Below, in pieces: positions 7,960 to 15,445 of a stretch of 34,510 nt of DNA; the first letter of the stretch is position 1, and the number at the start of each line of letters is the position of its first letter. The position numbers were made by a program, and so were the translations under genes. The DNA comes from Puniceicoccales bacterium (GTDB taxonomy: Bacteria > Verrucomicrobiota > Verrucomicrobiia > Opitutales > LL51), in the NCBI GenBank assembly GCA_031284265.1, contig JAITAG010000012.1:1-34510 (forward strand), written 5' to 3'. The notes under the pieces were generated by a model. That model worked only from the letters and a program-made list of their open reading frames with translations, had not been told where the DNA came from and did not search any database.

Positions 7960-10767
7960 AGAAACGATTGTGTAGATTGGGTTATTGAAGTATTTCTGTG
8001 CCGTTACTTGGAGTATTTGTGGCGTTACATTTTCATAGAAAGAACGCATGGTACGTAAATTGTCTAGACATTGCGGTCGGCGATTGGCGTGCTTAATACG
8101 GTCGAGCCAGAATCCATTTTGCTTGAATTTGTCACGGATGGAATTGCGAATAGGTAATATGCTGCGTTCGAGTTCTTCCGGTGGAATGGGATTTCTTTTG
8201 AGGTCTTCGATAATGGCTAGGATTTCATTTTTTGTATCGTAGGTTGAATCGGGATGAAGGGAAAGCACAATTTCGAATAGGCCGAAATTTTTGAAGGGAG
8301 TGGAATTGTTATCCACAATCGGCGAATAGACTTTGCCATCCATCTTGCGTATTTTGTTCCGCAGGCGATCGCTGATCACTTCGGCTAGCACAGTTAAAGC
8401 GCGATTGTCGGGAACGTTATTTTCGTCATCCGTTAGAAAGGTTAAAATCGATACCGTACGATTTTCGTCTCCCGTGAAAAAGAACGATTTTTCCGCTGTT
8501 TTCCTAGGAAAAGTAACAATCCCTGCCTGGAACGTATCATTGGACGATGGCGACCGTGAAGGCAGTGCCCCAAGAGTATCCTGGATAATTTGAATGGTCG
8601 TTTCCAGGTCGAAATCGCCGACGATGGTCAGCTCCATGGCTTCTTTTTGAAAGACGGGAAGGAGTAAATTTTTAAGGTCATCCATCTGAACGGAAAATAC
8701 CGACCCTTCATCGGGTAGACCGGCAATGGAATCATTGCCCGTGATAAATTTTGAGTATTGGTCCTCGATGACGGATGATGGCGACTTTGCGCGGTCTTCA
8801 TAGGTCGGTTTTATGGCTTCCCGTGCCTCAAAGAGAGCCCGCTCTTCAAATCCCGGATCGAAGAGGTGGGCTACCATAAGTTGTAATCCGAAGGGTAGAT
8901 TTTTTTTATCACATGTTCCGCAAAAGATGAAACTGCGACTATCGATGCCGAATGTTACTCGAACGCATTTCGATGAGACGAATTTATGAAGTTCTTTCCA
9001 CGGATTTTTTTTGAGTCCAGATTGTGAGAAAGCTTGCCCGGCAACAAAAAAAATACCCGGCTGCGGATGGGGGTAATTAGTCATTTGACCATGACCAACT
9101 GTTAAGACGAATTCAATTTGATTTTGTTTAAAATTGGTGGGTTTGAGATTAATTTTGACGCCATTGGCGAGGGTTAGTTGGCTAATGCCAAGATCTTCGA
9201 TGTGGTCCCGCTGAACGATGGCGCGGTATGGTGTGTCAAAATGCTCGTAGGCAAATTTTCCCAATACTTCGTTTTCATTCGAAACCACCGGTACCCGTTC
9301 CGATTCATCGAAAACTGCTTCGATTGCCCGTTCTCCTCCGCCAATGGCTTGATTGGATGCGACGGAAATGTATATGTTTTGCCAAATCTTAGCCAATTCA
9401 TTTCGACAATCTTCCGCTGTAATTTCGCCGTTCAGCCGCTTGATCAATTCGCAGTAATCTTCCGGAGACAGGATGTATAAATTTTCACTGTGGCAGTGGA
9501 CCAGTTTGGCGACGAGCCCACTCGAATGGCGCGTTTTAGCCGCCAACACATCACGTTCCGCAGCATTGATAAAAGATTCTTTTTGCCGTTGAAGTTCCGC
9601 TTCAGAAATGCCATATTGATACATTTTTCGCATTTCCTGTTCCAGGAGACTGAGGCATGTGGCCCAATTTTTATGTTCGCAGGTCATCGCCGCGTTAAAT
9701 ATGCTATGCTTCGTTTTTAGAAAATCTTGGGCGTAATCCGTATAAATATCCGCAAATAGCAAAGGATTTTCCGACCGTTTATCGAGGAGACGTTCCCTGA
9801 GGATGCCTAGTGCGATATTCAAAATTATCCGATGTCGACGCGCTTCGCAGCTATCATTGGCAAATTGATCGGAAAATAAAAGCGAAATCCCCACGCTTGT
9901 CTTCGAAAGATCGGAATCCGAAAAATAGAAAAATTTTTTCCGTTGGATCGCTAGGGGATTCAGTTCGAAGTGTGGCGATGCTTTTGGTTTCAAGTCTTGA
10001 AAGCTATTCCGAATGCGTTCCTCAAATGTTGGGATATCCATATTGCCTACGGCGACAAAAAACATTTTTTCAGGGGAGTACCATTTTTCGTAAAATTGGC
10101 GGATATTTCCAGACGATGCCCCTTCAATGACCTCTGTTTTTCCAATGGGAAAGCGGTGGGGCAGGATCGTACCATCCAGATAAAATTCGAAACTTTTTTC
10201 AGTAAGTCGCATCGAAACATTATCGCGGTCTCGCTTTTCGGCGAGAATAACACCCCGTTCTTGATTCACATCGTTTTCCTGGATACTGAGCCCATCGCAA
10301 AAATCGCGGAATGCAAAAAATGCCGCATTGACGGTTTCAGCTTTACCATTGGGGAGATTGAGTTCGTAGCACGTGTTGAAAAAGGAGGTGTAGGCATTCA
10401 AATTGTGGCCGAAGGCAATGCCCAATTTTTGCATGCGTTCGACGATTTCGCCATTGGGAAAATGTTTGGAGCCGCGAAAGGCCATGTGCTCCAAAAAATG
10501 TGCCAATCCCCGTTCGTTTTCTTCTTCAAAAACCGAGCCGATCTCGAAGTCAAGGGCGGTAACAATGCGCTCTTCTGGGTAATTGTTTTTCATCAGTGCG
10601 TATTGAAACCCGTTATCCAACCGCCCAAAGACAATATTTGGATCATTCCGAATTTCAAACTTTACCGGAATCGAAACTTCCTGATCTCTCTGCGATGAAG
10701 CACCATAGCCAGAAAAGTGTAACAGCCCTAAAATGGGTAATATAAATTGAATTGATCTTTTTCCCAT
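7909..10767 (-). CDS. Exported M16 family zinc peptidase (pitrilysin-like)
   Basis: A 952-aa protein with a signal peptide (MGKRSIQFILPILGLLHFSG then YGASS), so it is periplasmic or surface-exposed. The inverted zinc motif HFLEH is at residues 90-94, with the distal Glu region NQERGVILAE further on. The length fits the two tandem M16 halves (active plus inactive) of large bacterial family members, which degrade peptides or process exported proteins. The last 16 residues (MGLRGPITRKELQTP and the Pro before it) are encoded by palindrome island B, so the original stop was probably replaced by element sequence. The start ATG at 10765-10767 is clear. It is transcribed divergently from the FtsB/DivIC-like gene, with 85 bases between them. 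Confidence 0.9.
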   Translation of the reverse strand: MGKRSIQFILPILGLLHFSGYGASSQRDQEVSIPVKFEIRNDPNIVFGRLDNGFQYALMKNNYPEERIVTALDFEIGSVFEEENERGLAHFLEHMAFRGSKHFPNGEIVERMQKLGIAFGHNLNAYTSFFNTCYELNLPNGKAETVNAAFFAFRDFCDGLSIQENDVNQERGVILAEKRDRDNVSMRLTEKSFEFYLDGTILPHRFPIGKTEVIEGASSGNIRQFYEKWYSPEKMFFVAVGNMDIPTFEERIRNSFQDLKPKASPHFELNPLAIQRKKFFYFSDSDLSKTSVGISLLFSDQFANDSCEARRHRIILNIALGILRERLLDKRSENPLLFADIYTDYAQDFLKTKHSIFNAAMTCEHKNWATCLSLLEQEMRKMYQYGISEAELQRQKESFINAAERDVLAAKTRHSSGLVAKLVHCHSENLYILSPEDYCELIKRLNGEITAEDCRNELAKIWQNIYISVASNQAIGGGERAIEAVFDESERVPVVSNENEVLGKFAYEHFDTPYRAIVQRDHIEDLGISQLTLANGVKINLKPTNFKQNQIEFVLTVGHGQMTNYPHPQPGIFFVAGQAFSQSGLKKNPWKELHKFVSSKCVRVTFGIDSRSFIFCGTCDKKNLPFGLQLMVAHLFDPGFEERALFEAREAIKPTYEDRAKSPSSVIEDQYSKFITGNDSIAGLPDEGSVFSVQMDDLKNLLLPVFQKEAMELTIVGDFDLETTIQIIQDTLGALPSRSPSSNDTFQAGIVTFPRKTAEKSFFFTGDENRTVSILTFLTDDENNVPDNRALTVLAEVISDRLRNKIRKMDGKVYSPIVDNNSTPFKNFGLFEIVLSLHPDSTYDTKNEILAIIEDLKRNPIPPEELERSILPIRNSIRDKFKQNGFWLDRIKHANRRPQCLDNLRTMRSFYENVTPQILQVTAQKYFNNPIYTIVSPMGLRGPITRKELQTP

Positions 10768-10852
10768 ACCATTAGAATTAAATTAAATTTCTCCTATAGG
10801 AAGATTTTTGTTGAAAAAAGCAATCTAATTTTTCTCACTGGTGGACGACGGC

Positions 10853-11161
10853 ATGGATTTCAGTATATTGCGAATGACAAAGGAACAGCGCTACAGCGTT
10901 TTACTCTGGGGGGCAAGTTTTGTACTTCTAGCAGTCTTGGCAATGAGCGGCGTTATAGTCTACCAGTCTTATTGTCAATGTAGAGCCGTAGAAATGCAGG
11001 AATTGTGCCAATGGGAACGCTATTTACAGATAAAAGATGAAATTGAAATGCAACAGGAACATCTTAGAGAACTTATCGAAAATCCGGAATTCTTAGAGCA
11101 CGTCGCCCGAGAACATTTGCAAATGGCGGGCGAAAATGAAATACTATTCCGATTTGAATAA
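10853..11161 (+). CDS. FtsB/DivIC-like septum formation initiator
   Basis: A small bitopic membrane protein (102 aa). It has a short cytosolic N-terminus, one transmembrane helix at about residues 16-36 (LLWGASFVLLAVLAMSGVIV), and an extracytoplasmic coiled coil (QIKDEIEMQQEHLRELIE). The C-terminal motif NPEFLEHVAREHLQMAGENE is characteristic of the DivIC/FtsB family, whose members bridge FtsL and the divisome. The ATG at 10853 has GGTGG upstream and is preferred to an in-frame GTG at 10841. The next gene starts 5 bases after the stop. Confidence 0.82.
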   Translation: MDFSILRMTKEQRYSVLLWGASFVLLAVLAMSGVIVYQSYCQCRAVEMQELCQWERYLQIKDEIEMQQEHLRELIENPEFLEHVAREHLQMAGENEILFRFE

Positions 11162-11166
11162 GGTCT

Positions 11167-12600
11167 ATGGAAAAATTACGGCGAGAAGTTTTTGAAAAAC
11201 TTGAACAATACGGCCAAGAACAAGTCTTTCGTTTTTGGGATGAGTTAAATAACGATGAGCGATTAAGTTTATGTCGCCAGGCGGGACGAATGGATATCGA
11301 TCGTTTGACAGGGATTATCGATGTGCTACTGGAAAGAGAGAAAAACCAAGAAGGATCTCACCAATGGAAAGTACCATTTTCGCCCGCAAGCTATATCAGT
11401 TTACCTTTGGATGAAACGAGTCGCTGCCGCTGGGAAGATGCTTACAATTTGGGCGAACAGATTTTAAATGAGGGTTGCGTCGCCGTATTGACCGCAGCCG
11501 GAGGACAAGGAACTCGCCTAGGTTTTGAAGGGCCAAAAGGAGCATTCGCTGTAACGCCGGTAAAAGGAAAATCGCTTTTCCAAATATTTGCTGAAAAAAT
11601 TCGTTTTGCAGAAAAACGCTATGGAAATCCAATCCACTGGTTTATCATGACCAGCGATCGCAATCATAATGAAATCATTGGATTTTTTGGCAAAAACAAC
11701 TCCTTCAATCTGTCTAATGTACATTTTATTAAACAAGGATCTTTGGCAGCGGTAACAACGGAAGGTAAAATAATGTTAGAAGACAAATGGCACATCGCAA
11801 TGCATCCCGATGGCCACGGCGGAGCATTTCGAGCATTTGTAGCGAGTGGAGCAAACGCTATGCTCGAAGCGCAGAATATCGATATCATCAGTTATTCCCA
11901 AATCGATAATCCCTTGACACCGATAATCGATCCCTATTTCATCGGTTTCCATAAAAAAAACCAATCCCAGATATCGTCTCGCATGATTCTAAAAACCTAT
12001 CCCGAAGAAAAAGTCGGTGTATTTTGTCTAATTTATGGGCGCCCTGCGGTAGTGGAGTACAGCGATTTGCCAACCGATCAAGCAATCGAACGCGATCGCA
12101 GTGGAACATTGCGCTTCAAAACGGGTAATGCGGGTATTCACCTGTTCGACCGAAATTTTTTTACGCTCCTGGGAACGGAAATGAACGGGTACATATTACC
12201 ATTACACATGGCAAAGAAAAAAATTCCAACAATTGACGCACACGGAAAACCGATCGATCCGGAAATGCCGAACGGCATAAAATTTGAAACATTTATTTTC
12301 GATGCGCTACAGTTTGCAGAGCATTCGATTATTGTAGAAGGCGATCGCAAAGCAATTTTCAGTCCCATAAAAAATGCCGTGGGCCTGGATTCTCCGAAAA
12401 CTTGCCTCCAGGATCAGGTACGTCTGTTTTCAAAATGGCTAGTGGCTGCAGGTTCCGATATGCCAATCGACGCCAAAGGCCTCCCTCCATTTAATATCGA
12501 AGTTAGTCCCCTGTTCGCAGACAATGAACGCGATTTTTTAATGAAATGGATCCATTTAGAAAAGCGTCCGACAATTTCATCCGGAAGTTATATCGAATGA
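11167..12600 (+). CDS. UDPGP-family UDP-N-acetylglucosamine pyrophosphorylase-like protein
   Basis: A 477-aa nucleotidyltransferase of the eukaryote-type UDPGP family (UAP1/QRI1-like). These enzymes make UDP-GlcNAc (or UDP-Glc/GalNAc) from UTP and the sugar-1-phosphate. The nucleotide-binding signature is GGQGTRLGFEGPKGAFAV at about residues 112-130. Other family landmarks are MHPDGHGGAFRAF, SYSQIDNPLTPIIDP, the TGNAGIHLF region and PNGIKFETFIFDAL, where a conserved Lys contacts the phosphates. The reading as UAP rather than UGP rests on similarity to UAP-type motifs recalled from the family. The substrate is not proven. The product would feed peptidoglycan and lipid A. It is probably co-transcribed with the FtsB/DivIC-like gene. 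Island C starts one base after its stop. Confidence 0.85.
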   Translation: MEKLRREVFEKLEQYGQEQVFRFWDELNNDERLSLCRQAGRMDIDRLTGIIDVLLEREKNQEGSHQWKVPFSPASYISLPLDETSRCRWEDAYNLGEQILNEGCVAVLTAAGGQGTRLGFEGPKGAFAVTPVKGKSLFQIFAEKIRFAEKRYGNPIHWFIMTSDRNHNEIIGFFGKNNSFNLSNVHFIKQGSLAAVTTEGKIMLEDKWHIAMHPDGHGGAFRAFVASGANAMLEAQNIDIISYSQIDNPLTPIIDPYFIGFHKKNQSQISSRMILKTYPEEKVGVFCLIYGRPAVVEYSDLPTDQAIERDRSGTLRFKTGNAGIHLFDRNFFTLLGTEMNGYILPLHMAKKKIPTIDAHGKPIDPEMPNGIKFETFIFDALQFAEHSIIVEGDRKAIFSPIKNAVGLDSPKTCLQDQVRLFSKWLVAAGSDMPIDAKGLPPFNIEVSPLFADNERDFLMKWIHLEKRPTISSGSYIE

Positions 12601-12601
12601 A

Positions 12602-12945
12602 TCCAGAGGGCTCCGCCCTCTGGACTCCCGCAAAGAACATGGTTCCTTGACCTTTTTAACGGCCAATCCATGCGAAAGCTTCGCATGGATTGGCCGTAGG
12701 GTCAAAAACTTTATTTTTAGGGATTATTTTCCCCGCGGCCCAGCTGGATGAATCCTTCGCCCGACTGGGCCGCAGAAGGAAACTCCGCCCGGCGCTTCGC
12801 GCCGAGCTGGGATAGTTTTTTTTGGCCCTTCGGGCCTTTATTTTTCCTTGGCCAAAAAGTCAGGGCCTGCCCGGGGGACAGGTCCGGAACCCCGGTCCAG
12901 GGGATGGCATCCCCTGGCGGGGATCCAAGGGCACGCAGCCCTTAG
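12602..12945. repeat. GC-rich palindrome island C (hairpin mosaic, inverted order)
   Basis: The island fills the convergent junction between the UDP-sugar pyrophosphorylase and hprK genes. It has M1 at 12602-12624 (10-bp stem, loop TCC), M8 at 12631-12649, M7 at 12659-12697 (perfect 18-bp stem, loop AGC) and M10 at 12735-12773. M11 is at 12790-12804 (loop TTC) and M12 at 12824-12836 (loop TTC). A collapsed M6 remnant lies at about 12847-12855, then a damaged M3 (about 12863-12885), M2 at 12897-12917 (perfect 9-bp stem, loop GGC) and M13 at about 12925-12945. Past M1, the order is the reverse of islands A and B. The block 12631-12743 is nearly identical to 33925-34035 in island D, including the non-palindromic linker between M7 and M10. 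Confidence 0.88.
12824..12845 (+). terminator. Intrinsic-terminator-like hairpin within island C
   Basis: GGCCC-TTC-GGGCC (12824-12836) is followed directly by TTTATTTTT (12837-12845). On the plus strand this has the form of a Rho-independent terminator for the upstream FtsB/pyrophosphorylase operon, though it lies 220 bases past the last stop. On the minus strand no T-run follows. Confidence 0.5.
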
Positions 12946-12962
12946 GAAAATGTATTTAAGGT

Positions 12963-13925
12963 CTAAAGATGATTTCCTTGCATATGCGTAATGAGACGTT
13001 TTGTAATTTCCTCGGCAGGGTTACTGCCACTTGCCCTTAACACTTGCAGCAGTGTTGTAACTTCAATCAATCGGTAGGAATCATTTCCCGAGCAAAGGGG
13101 CAAGACGACCAATGGCAAGGTAATGCCTAAGATTTCACAGCTCGATGGTTCTTCGAGTCCGGATTTTCCCACATCGAGTGGCAATGTTTCTTCGAAGCGG
13201 ATTACGAGATCGATCGTGGATTGTTGTCGTATAGCATGCATTCCGAAGAGATCTGTCAATCGAAGTAGCCCAATTCCGCGGAATTCCATGAATCCGTAAC
13301 TAATTTTTTTACTTCGTCCGACGAGTGTTTTATGACGTCCGCAGGAAATACAGACGACATCATCGGCGATCAATGCATGGCCATGTTCGACCAATGCGAC
13401 TGTACAGATACTTTTTGAAAATGTCGGTAAGCCTTGAATGAGAACGCCGATACCATAGATTTCGATAAGGGTTCCGAAAAGGGTTGTTGTTGGGGAAAAG
13501 TACTCATCGAAAAAGAGGGTTGCTCCTTCGATAAACTCGACGGAACTGAGTGCTGTCGAAAATAACGGCAGCGCTCGGTCATCAAAAAAATCAATTAAAT
13601 GTTGCGGAATAGTAATGCGATCGGTTACGACGAAGCAGGGTACTTTCCGTTCGTCGATATTTCCTATGGCTTTTAATTGATCCTTTTGATCGAGATCGAG
13701 GAGGTAGGATAATTCGCAAAAACCGGAATACTGCAAACGTTTCTGGGCGAAATGTTTGAAGTAGCCCGTTAATGCGAGTGCGGGTCGATTGATGGCACGA
13801 TCCGCGATTTTTCGCGTATCGAGGCCATTTTCACCTGCGATGAGTTTAAGTTTTAATAGATTTTGCGTCATTTCGAAGAAACGACGAACAACTAATTCAT
13901 GATTTACTTTTATTAGTTCCTTCAT
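12963..13925 (-). CDS. hprK: HPr kinase/phosphorylase (HprK) homologue with a degenerate P-loop
   Basis: Full-length HprK fold (320 aa). The N-terminal domain spans about 1-130 and the kinase domain begins near TTLFGTLIEIYGIGVLI at 147. HprK normally phosphorylates and dephosphorylates Ser46 of HPr. Retained features are ADD at 187-189 (catalytic Asp), GHALIADD, EFRGIG at 214-219 (family signature), the DLFG segment and the TIDLVI strand. Altered features: Walker A reads GLPTFSKS at 165-172 where GxxGxGKS is expected, so the glycine before Lys is Ser and the usual third-position Ser and Gly are Pro and Thr. The usual Glu after KS is Ile173. The conserved His just before the kinase-domain GxLI strand is Phe150. 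The gene lies 21 bases downstream of the EIIA-cyclase fusion in one operon. No ptsH or ptsI is in the window. Identity by homology is firm. Kinase activity is doubtful. Confidence 0.85.
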   Translation of the reverse strand: MKELIKVNHELVVRRFFEMTQNLLKLKLIAGENGLDTRKIADRAINRPALALTGYFKHFAQKRLQYSGFCELSYLLDLDQKDQLKAIGNIDERKVPCFVVTDRITIPQHLIDFFDDRALPLFSTALSSVEFIEGATLFFDEYFSPTTTLFGTLIEIYGIGVLIQGLPTFSKSICTVALVEHGHALIADDVVCISCGRHKTLVGRSKKISYGFMEFRGIGLLRLTDLFGMHAIRQQSTIDLVIRFEETLPLDVGKSGLEEPSSCEILGITLPLVVLPLCSGNDSYRLIEVTTLLQVLRASGSNPAEEITKRLITHMQGNHL

Positions 13926-13946
13926 AGCTTATTAAGCATGATAAAA

Positions 13947-15305
13947 TTAAATGGATGGAGATGAAAAACTTTGATCGGAAAATAGCATCATTTTACCATC
14001 TTTGAATAGGGTGACCTGGTGTGTACTTTCGGAGACAGCGACGGCGATGCAGTGGGCTACCGCTGAAATAACGGCTCCCGCGGCGTGTCGTGTTCCAAAG
14101 CCACTGGGCATTTGAACCGCATGTTCACTCGAAGCCTGGATAAGTGATCCCGCAGATTCAATAACGCCGTCGCCGCGAACGATAAAGGCGCCGTCAATGG
14201 ATGAGAATTCCTTAATCGTTTCCGCCATAAATGGATTTAAGATATTGCGATCTTCTTCCTTATAGCCGTAGAATGGATTGAGGACGAGGGGTTTTGTGAA
14301 AGGTTTAATTTTAGCGATATCGCCAATAACAAATAGGCAGCCGACGGATTTTCCTTCGCGGCCTTCGACGGCGATATCCGCGGCGATGGCTAGTAGGCGC
14401 TCAAGGACTTCGGGGTGAATACCTTCTGCGAGGAGATCCTCATTATTGGAGAACGAGTTGCCGAATTCTTTACCGATATCAAAAATTGAAATGGTGTCGA
14501 AAACATTGCTTTGAGGTAATCCGGCGAAGCAACAGATTCTATCCCTTTGGGTAAGGAGACCGCGAGTTAGGCCAATAATAACGGCGCTACGGGCTTGGGA
14601 CAGTCGATAATTCGAAAAGGGATGGACGTAGATCACGTCATCAAAGTAGTTTTCCATTGTCGTATCCGTTTTATGGGTGACGAGAATAAAGGTTAGCTTG
14701 TCGGAATGTTCCTTAAAATCGAAGGTTTCTGTTAAGACGTCGCCAAAAACGAGAACCGCGTTACACTTATTGGCATGGGCAATTTTCTGAGCTTCGCGGA
14801 GCATAAATTGGTTAAGGGAGCTTTTATTGGAATTGACGCTGGATTTGTAGGTTCCGAAAAGAAGGCGTACGTGTTCGCGAAAGGCGTTAATGGATTGGTT
14901 TTCGAGGATTAGGTTAACGTTTTCCGGGTGCTGGAAAATGCGCGCGATGGCTGCGAGGACGGTAAGGTAGGATTCTTCATTTGCCGTCGAAATGATCATT
15001 AAAAAGACGATGCGCGTATCTTTATGTTCACCGGAGTTCGAAAAATTGAGGCCATTTTTACAACGTCCGATGACAAAAATATAGGGTTTACTGATGGGAC
15101 GGCGGATATAGGGCATGGCGATTCCATTGCCGAGGTAGGAGGTAATTGTTTTTTCGCGTTCCAAGATTTCATTGACAATGGAGGCGTTAACTTCGGGATC
15201 GTCGGAAATATTACAAGTTTGGAGTAATTCGGTAAGTGTATCACTAAAATCATTGCTTTTGAGTTCAATGATTCGATTTTTTGATAAATACTTTCCAAGA
15301 CGCAT
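13947..15305 (-). CDS. PTS EIIA (PtsN-like) domain fused to a DacZ-like diadenylate cyclase
   Basis: A 452-aa fusion of three parts. Residues 1-150 form an EIIA type-2 (PtsN-like) domain, starting MRLGKYLSKNRIIEL. The active-site motif reads LGNGIAMPY, with Tyr66 where the phospho-histidine normally stands. Residues about 165-285 form a pyruvate-kinase-C-terminal-like alpha/beta domain as in archaeal DacZ (AHANKCNAVLVFGDVL, QRDRICCFAG, FDIGKEFG). Residues about 295-445 form the DisA_N/DAC domain (GREGKSVGCLFVIGD, NPFYGY, DGA at 371-373, GTRHAAG at 404-410, VSEST). DAC domains condense two ATP to c-di-AMP. The RHR motif reads RHA. The ATG at 15305 has GGGAAAG upstream and begins where PtsN proteins normally begin. 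A TTG at 15380 would add 25 residues without family support. hprK follows in the same operon. EIIA and DAC identities are firm. The input signal and activity are inferred. Confidence 0.85.
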   Translation of the reverse strand: MRLGKYLSKNRIIELKSNDFSDTLTELLQTCNISDDPEVNASIVNEILEREKTITSYLGNGIAMPYIRRPISKPYIFVIGRCKNGLNFSNSGEHKDTRIVFLMIISTANEESYLTVLAAIARIFQHPENVNLILENQSINAFREHVRLLFGTYKSSVNSNKSSLNQFMLREAQKIAHANKCNAVLVFGDVLTETFDFKEHSDKLTFILVTHKTDTTMENYFDDVIYVHPFSNYRLSQARSAVIIGLTRGLLTQRDRICCFAGLPQSNVFDTISIFDIGKEFGNSFSNNEDLLAEGIHPEVLERLLAIAADIAVEGREGKSVGCLFVIGDIAKIKPFTKPLVLNPFYGYKEEDRNILNPFMAETIKEFSSIDGAFIVRGDGVIESAGSLIQASSEHAVQMPSGFGTRHAAGAVISAVAHCIAVAVSESTHQVTLFKDGKMMLFSDQSFSSPSI

Positions 15306-15445
15306 AGTTACTTTCCCATGCAAGATAGTATTGAAACTTTTCATGCCAACTATAAATTTAAAAAGATGAGAAAAATTCAAAGACAGAAAAATTTTTATGG
15401 CTTGTCATCTAGGAAGGGAGTAATAGGGTAAAGAGTGGTAGGTTT

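Noticed and set aside
9970-10698. 242-codon plus-strand open frame opposite the M16 peptidase
   Set aside because: It is antisense to the signal peptide and zinc-motif region of a clear M16 gene and shows no recognisable domain.
15306-15380. TTG start adding 25 residues to the EIIA-cyclase fusion
   Set aside because: PtsN-like domains start close to MRLGKYL. The ATG there has GGGAAAG upstream, while the TTG does not.
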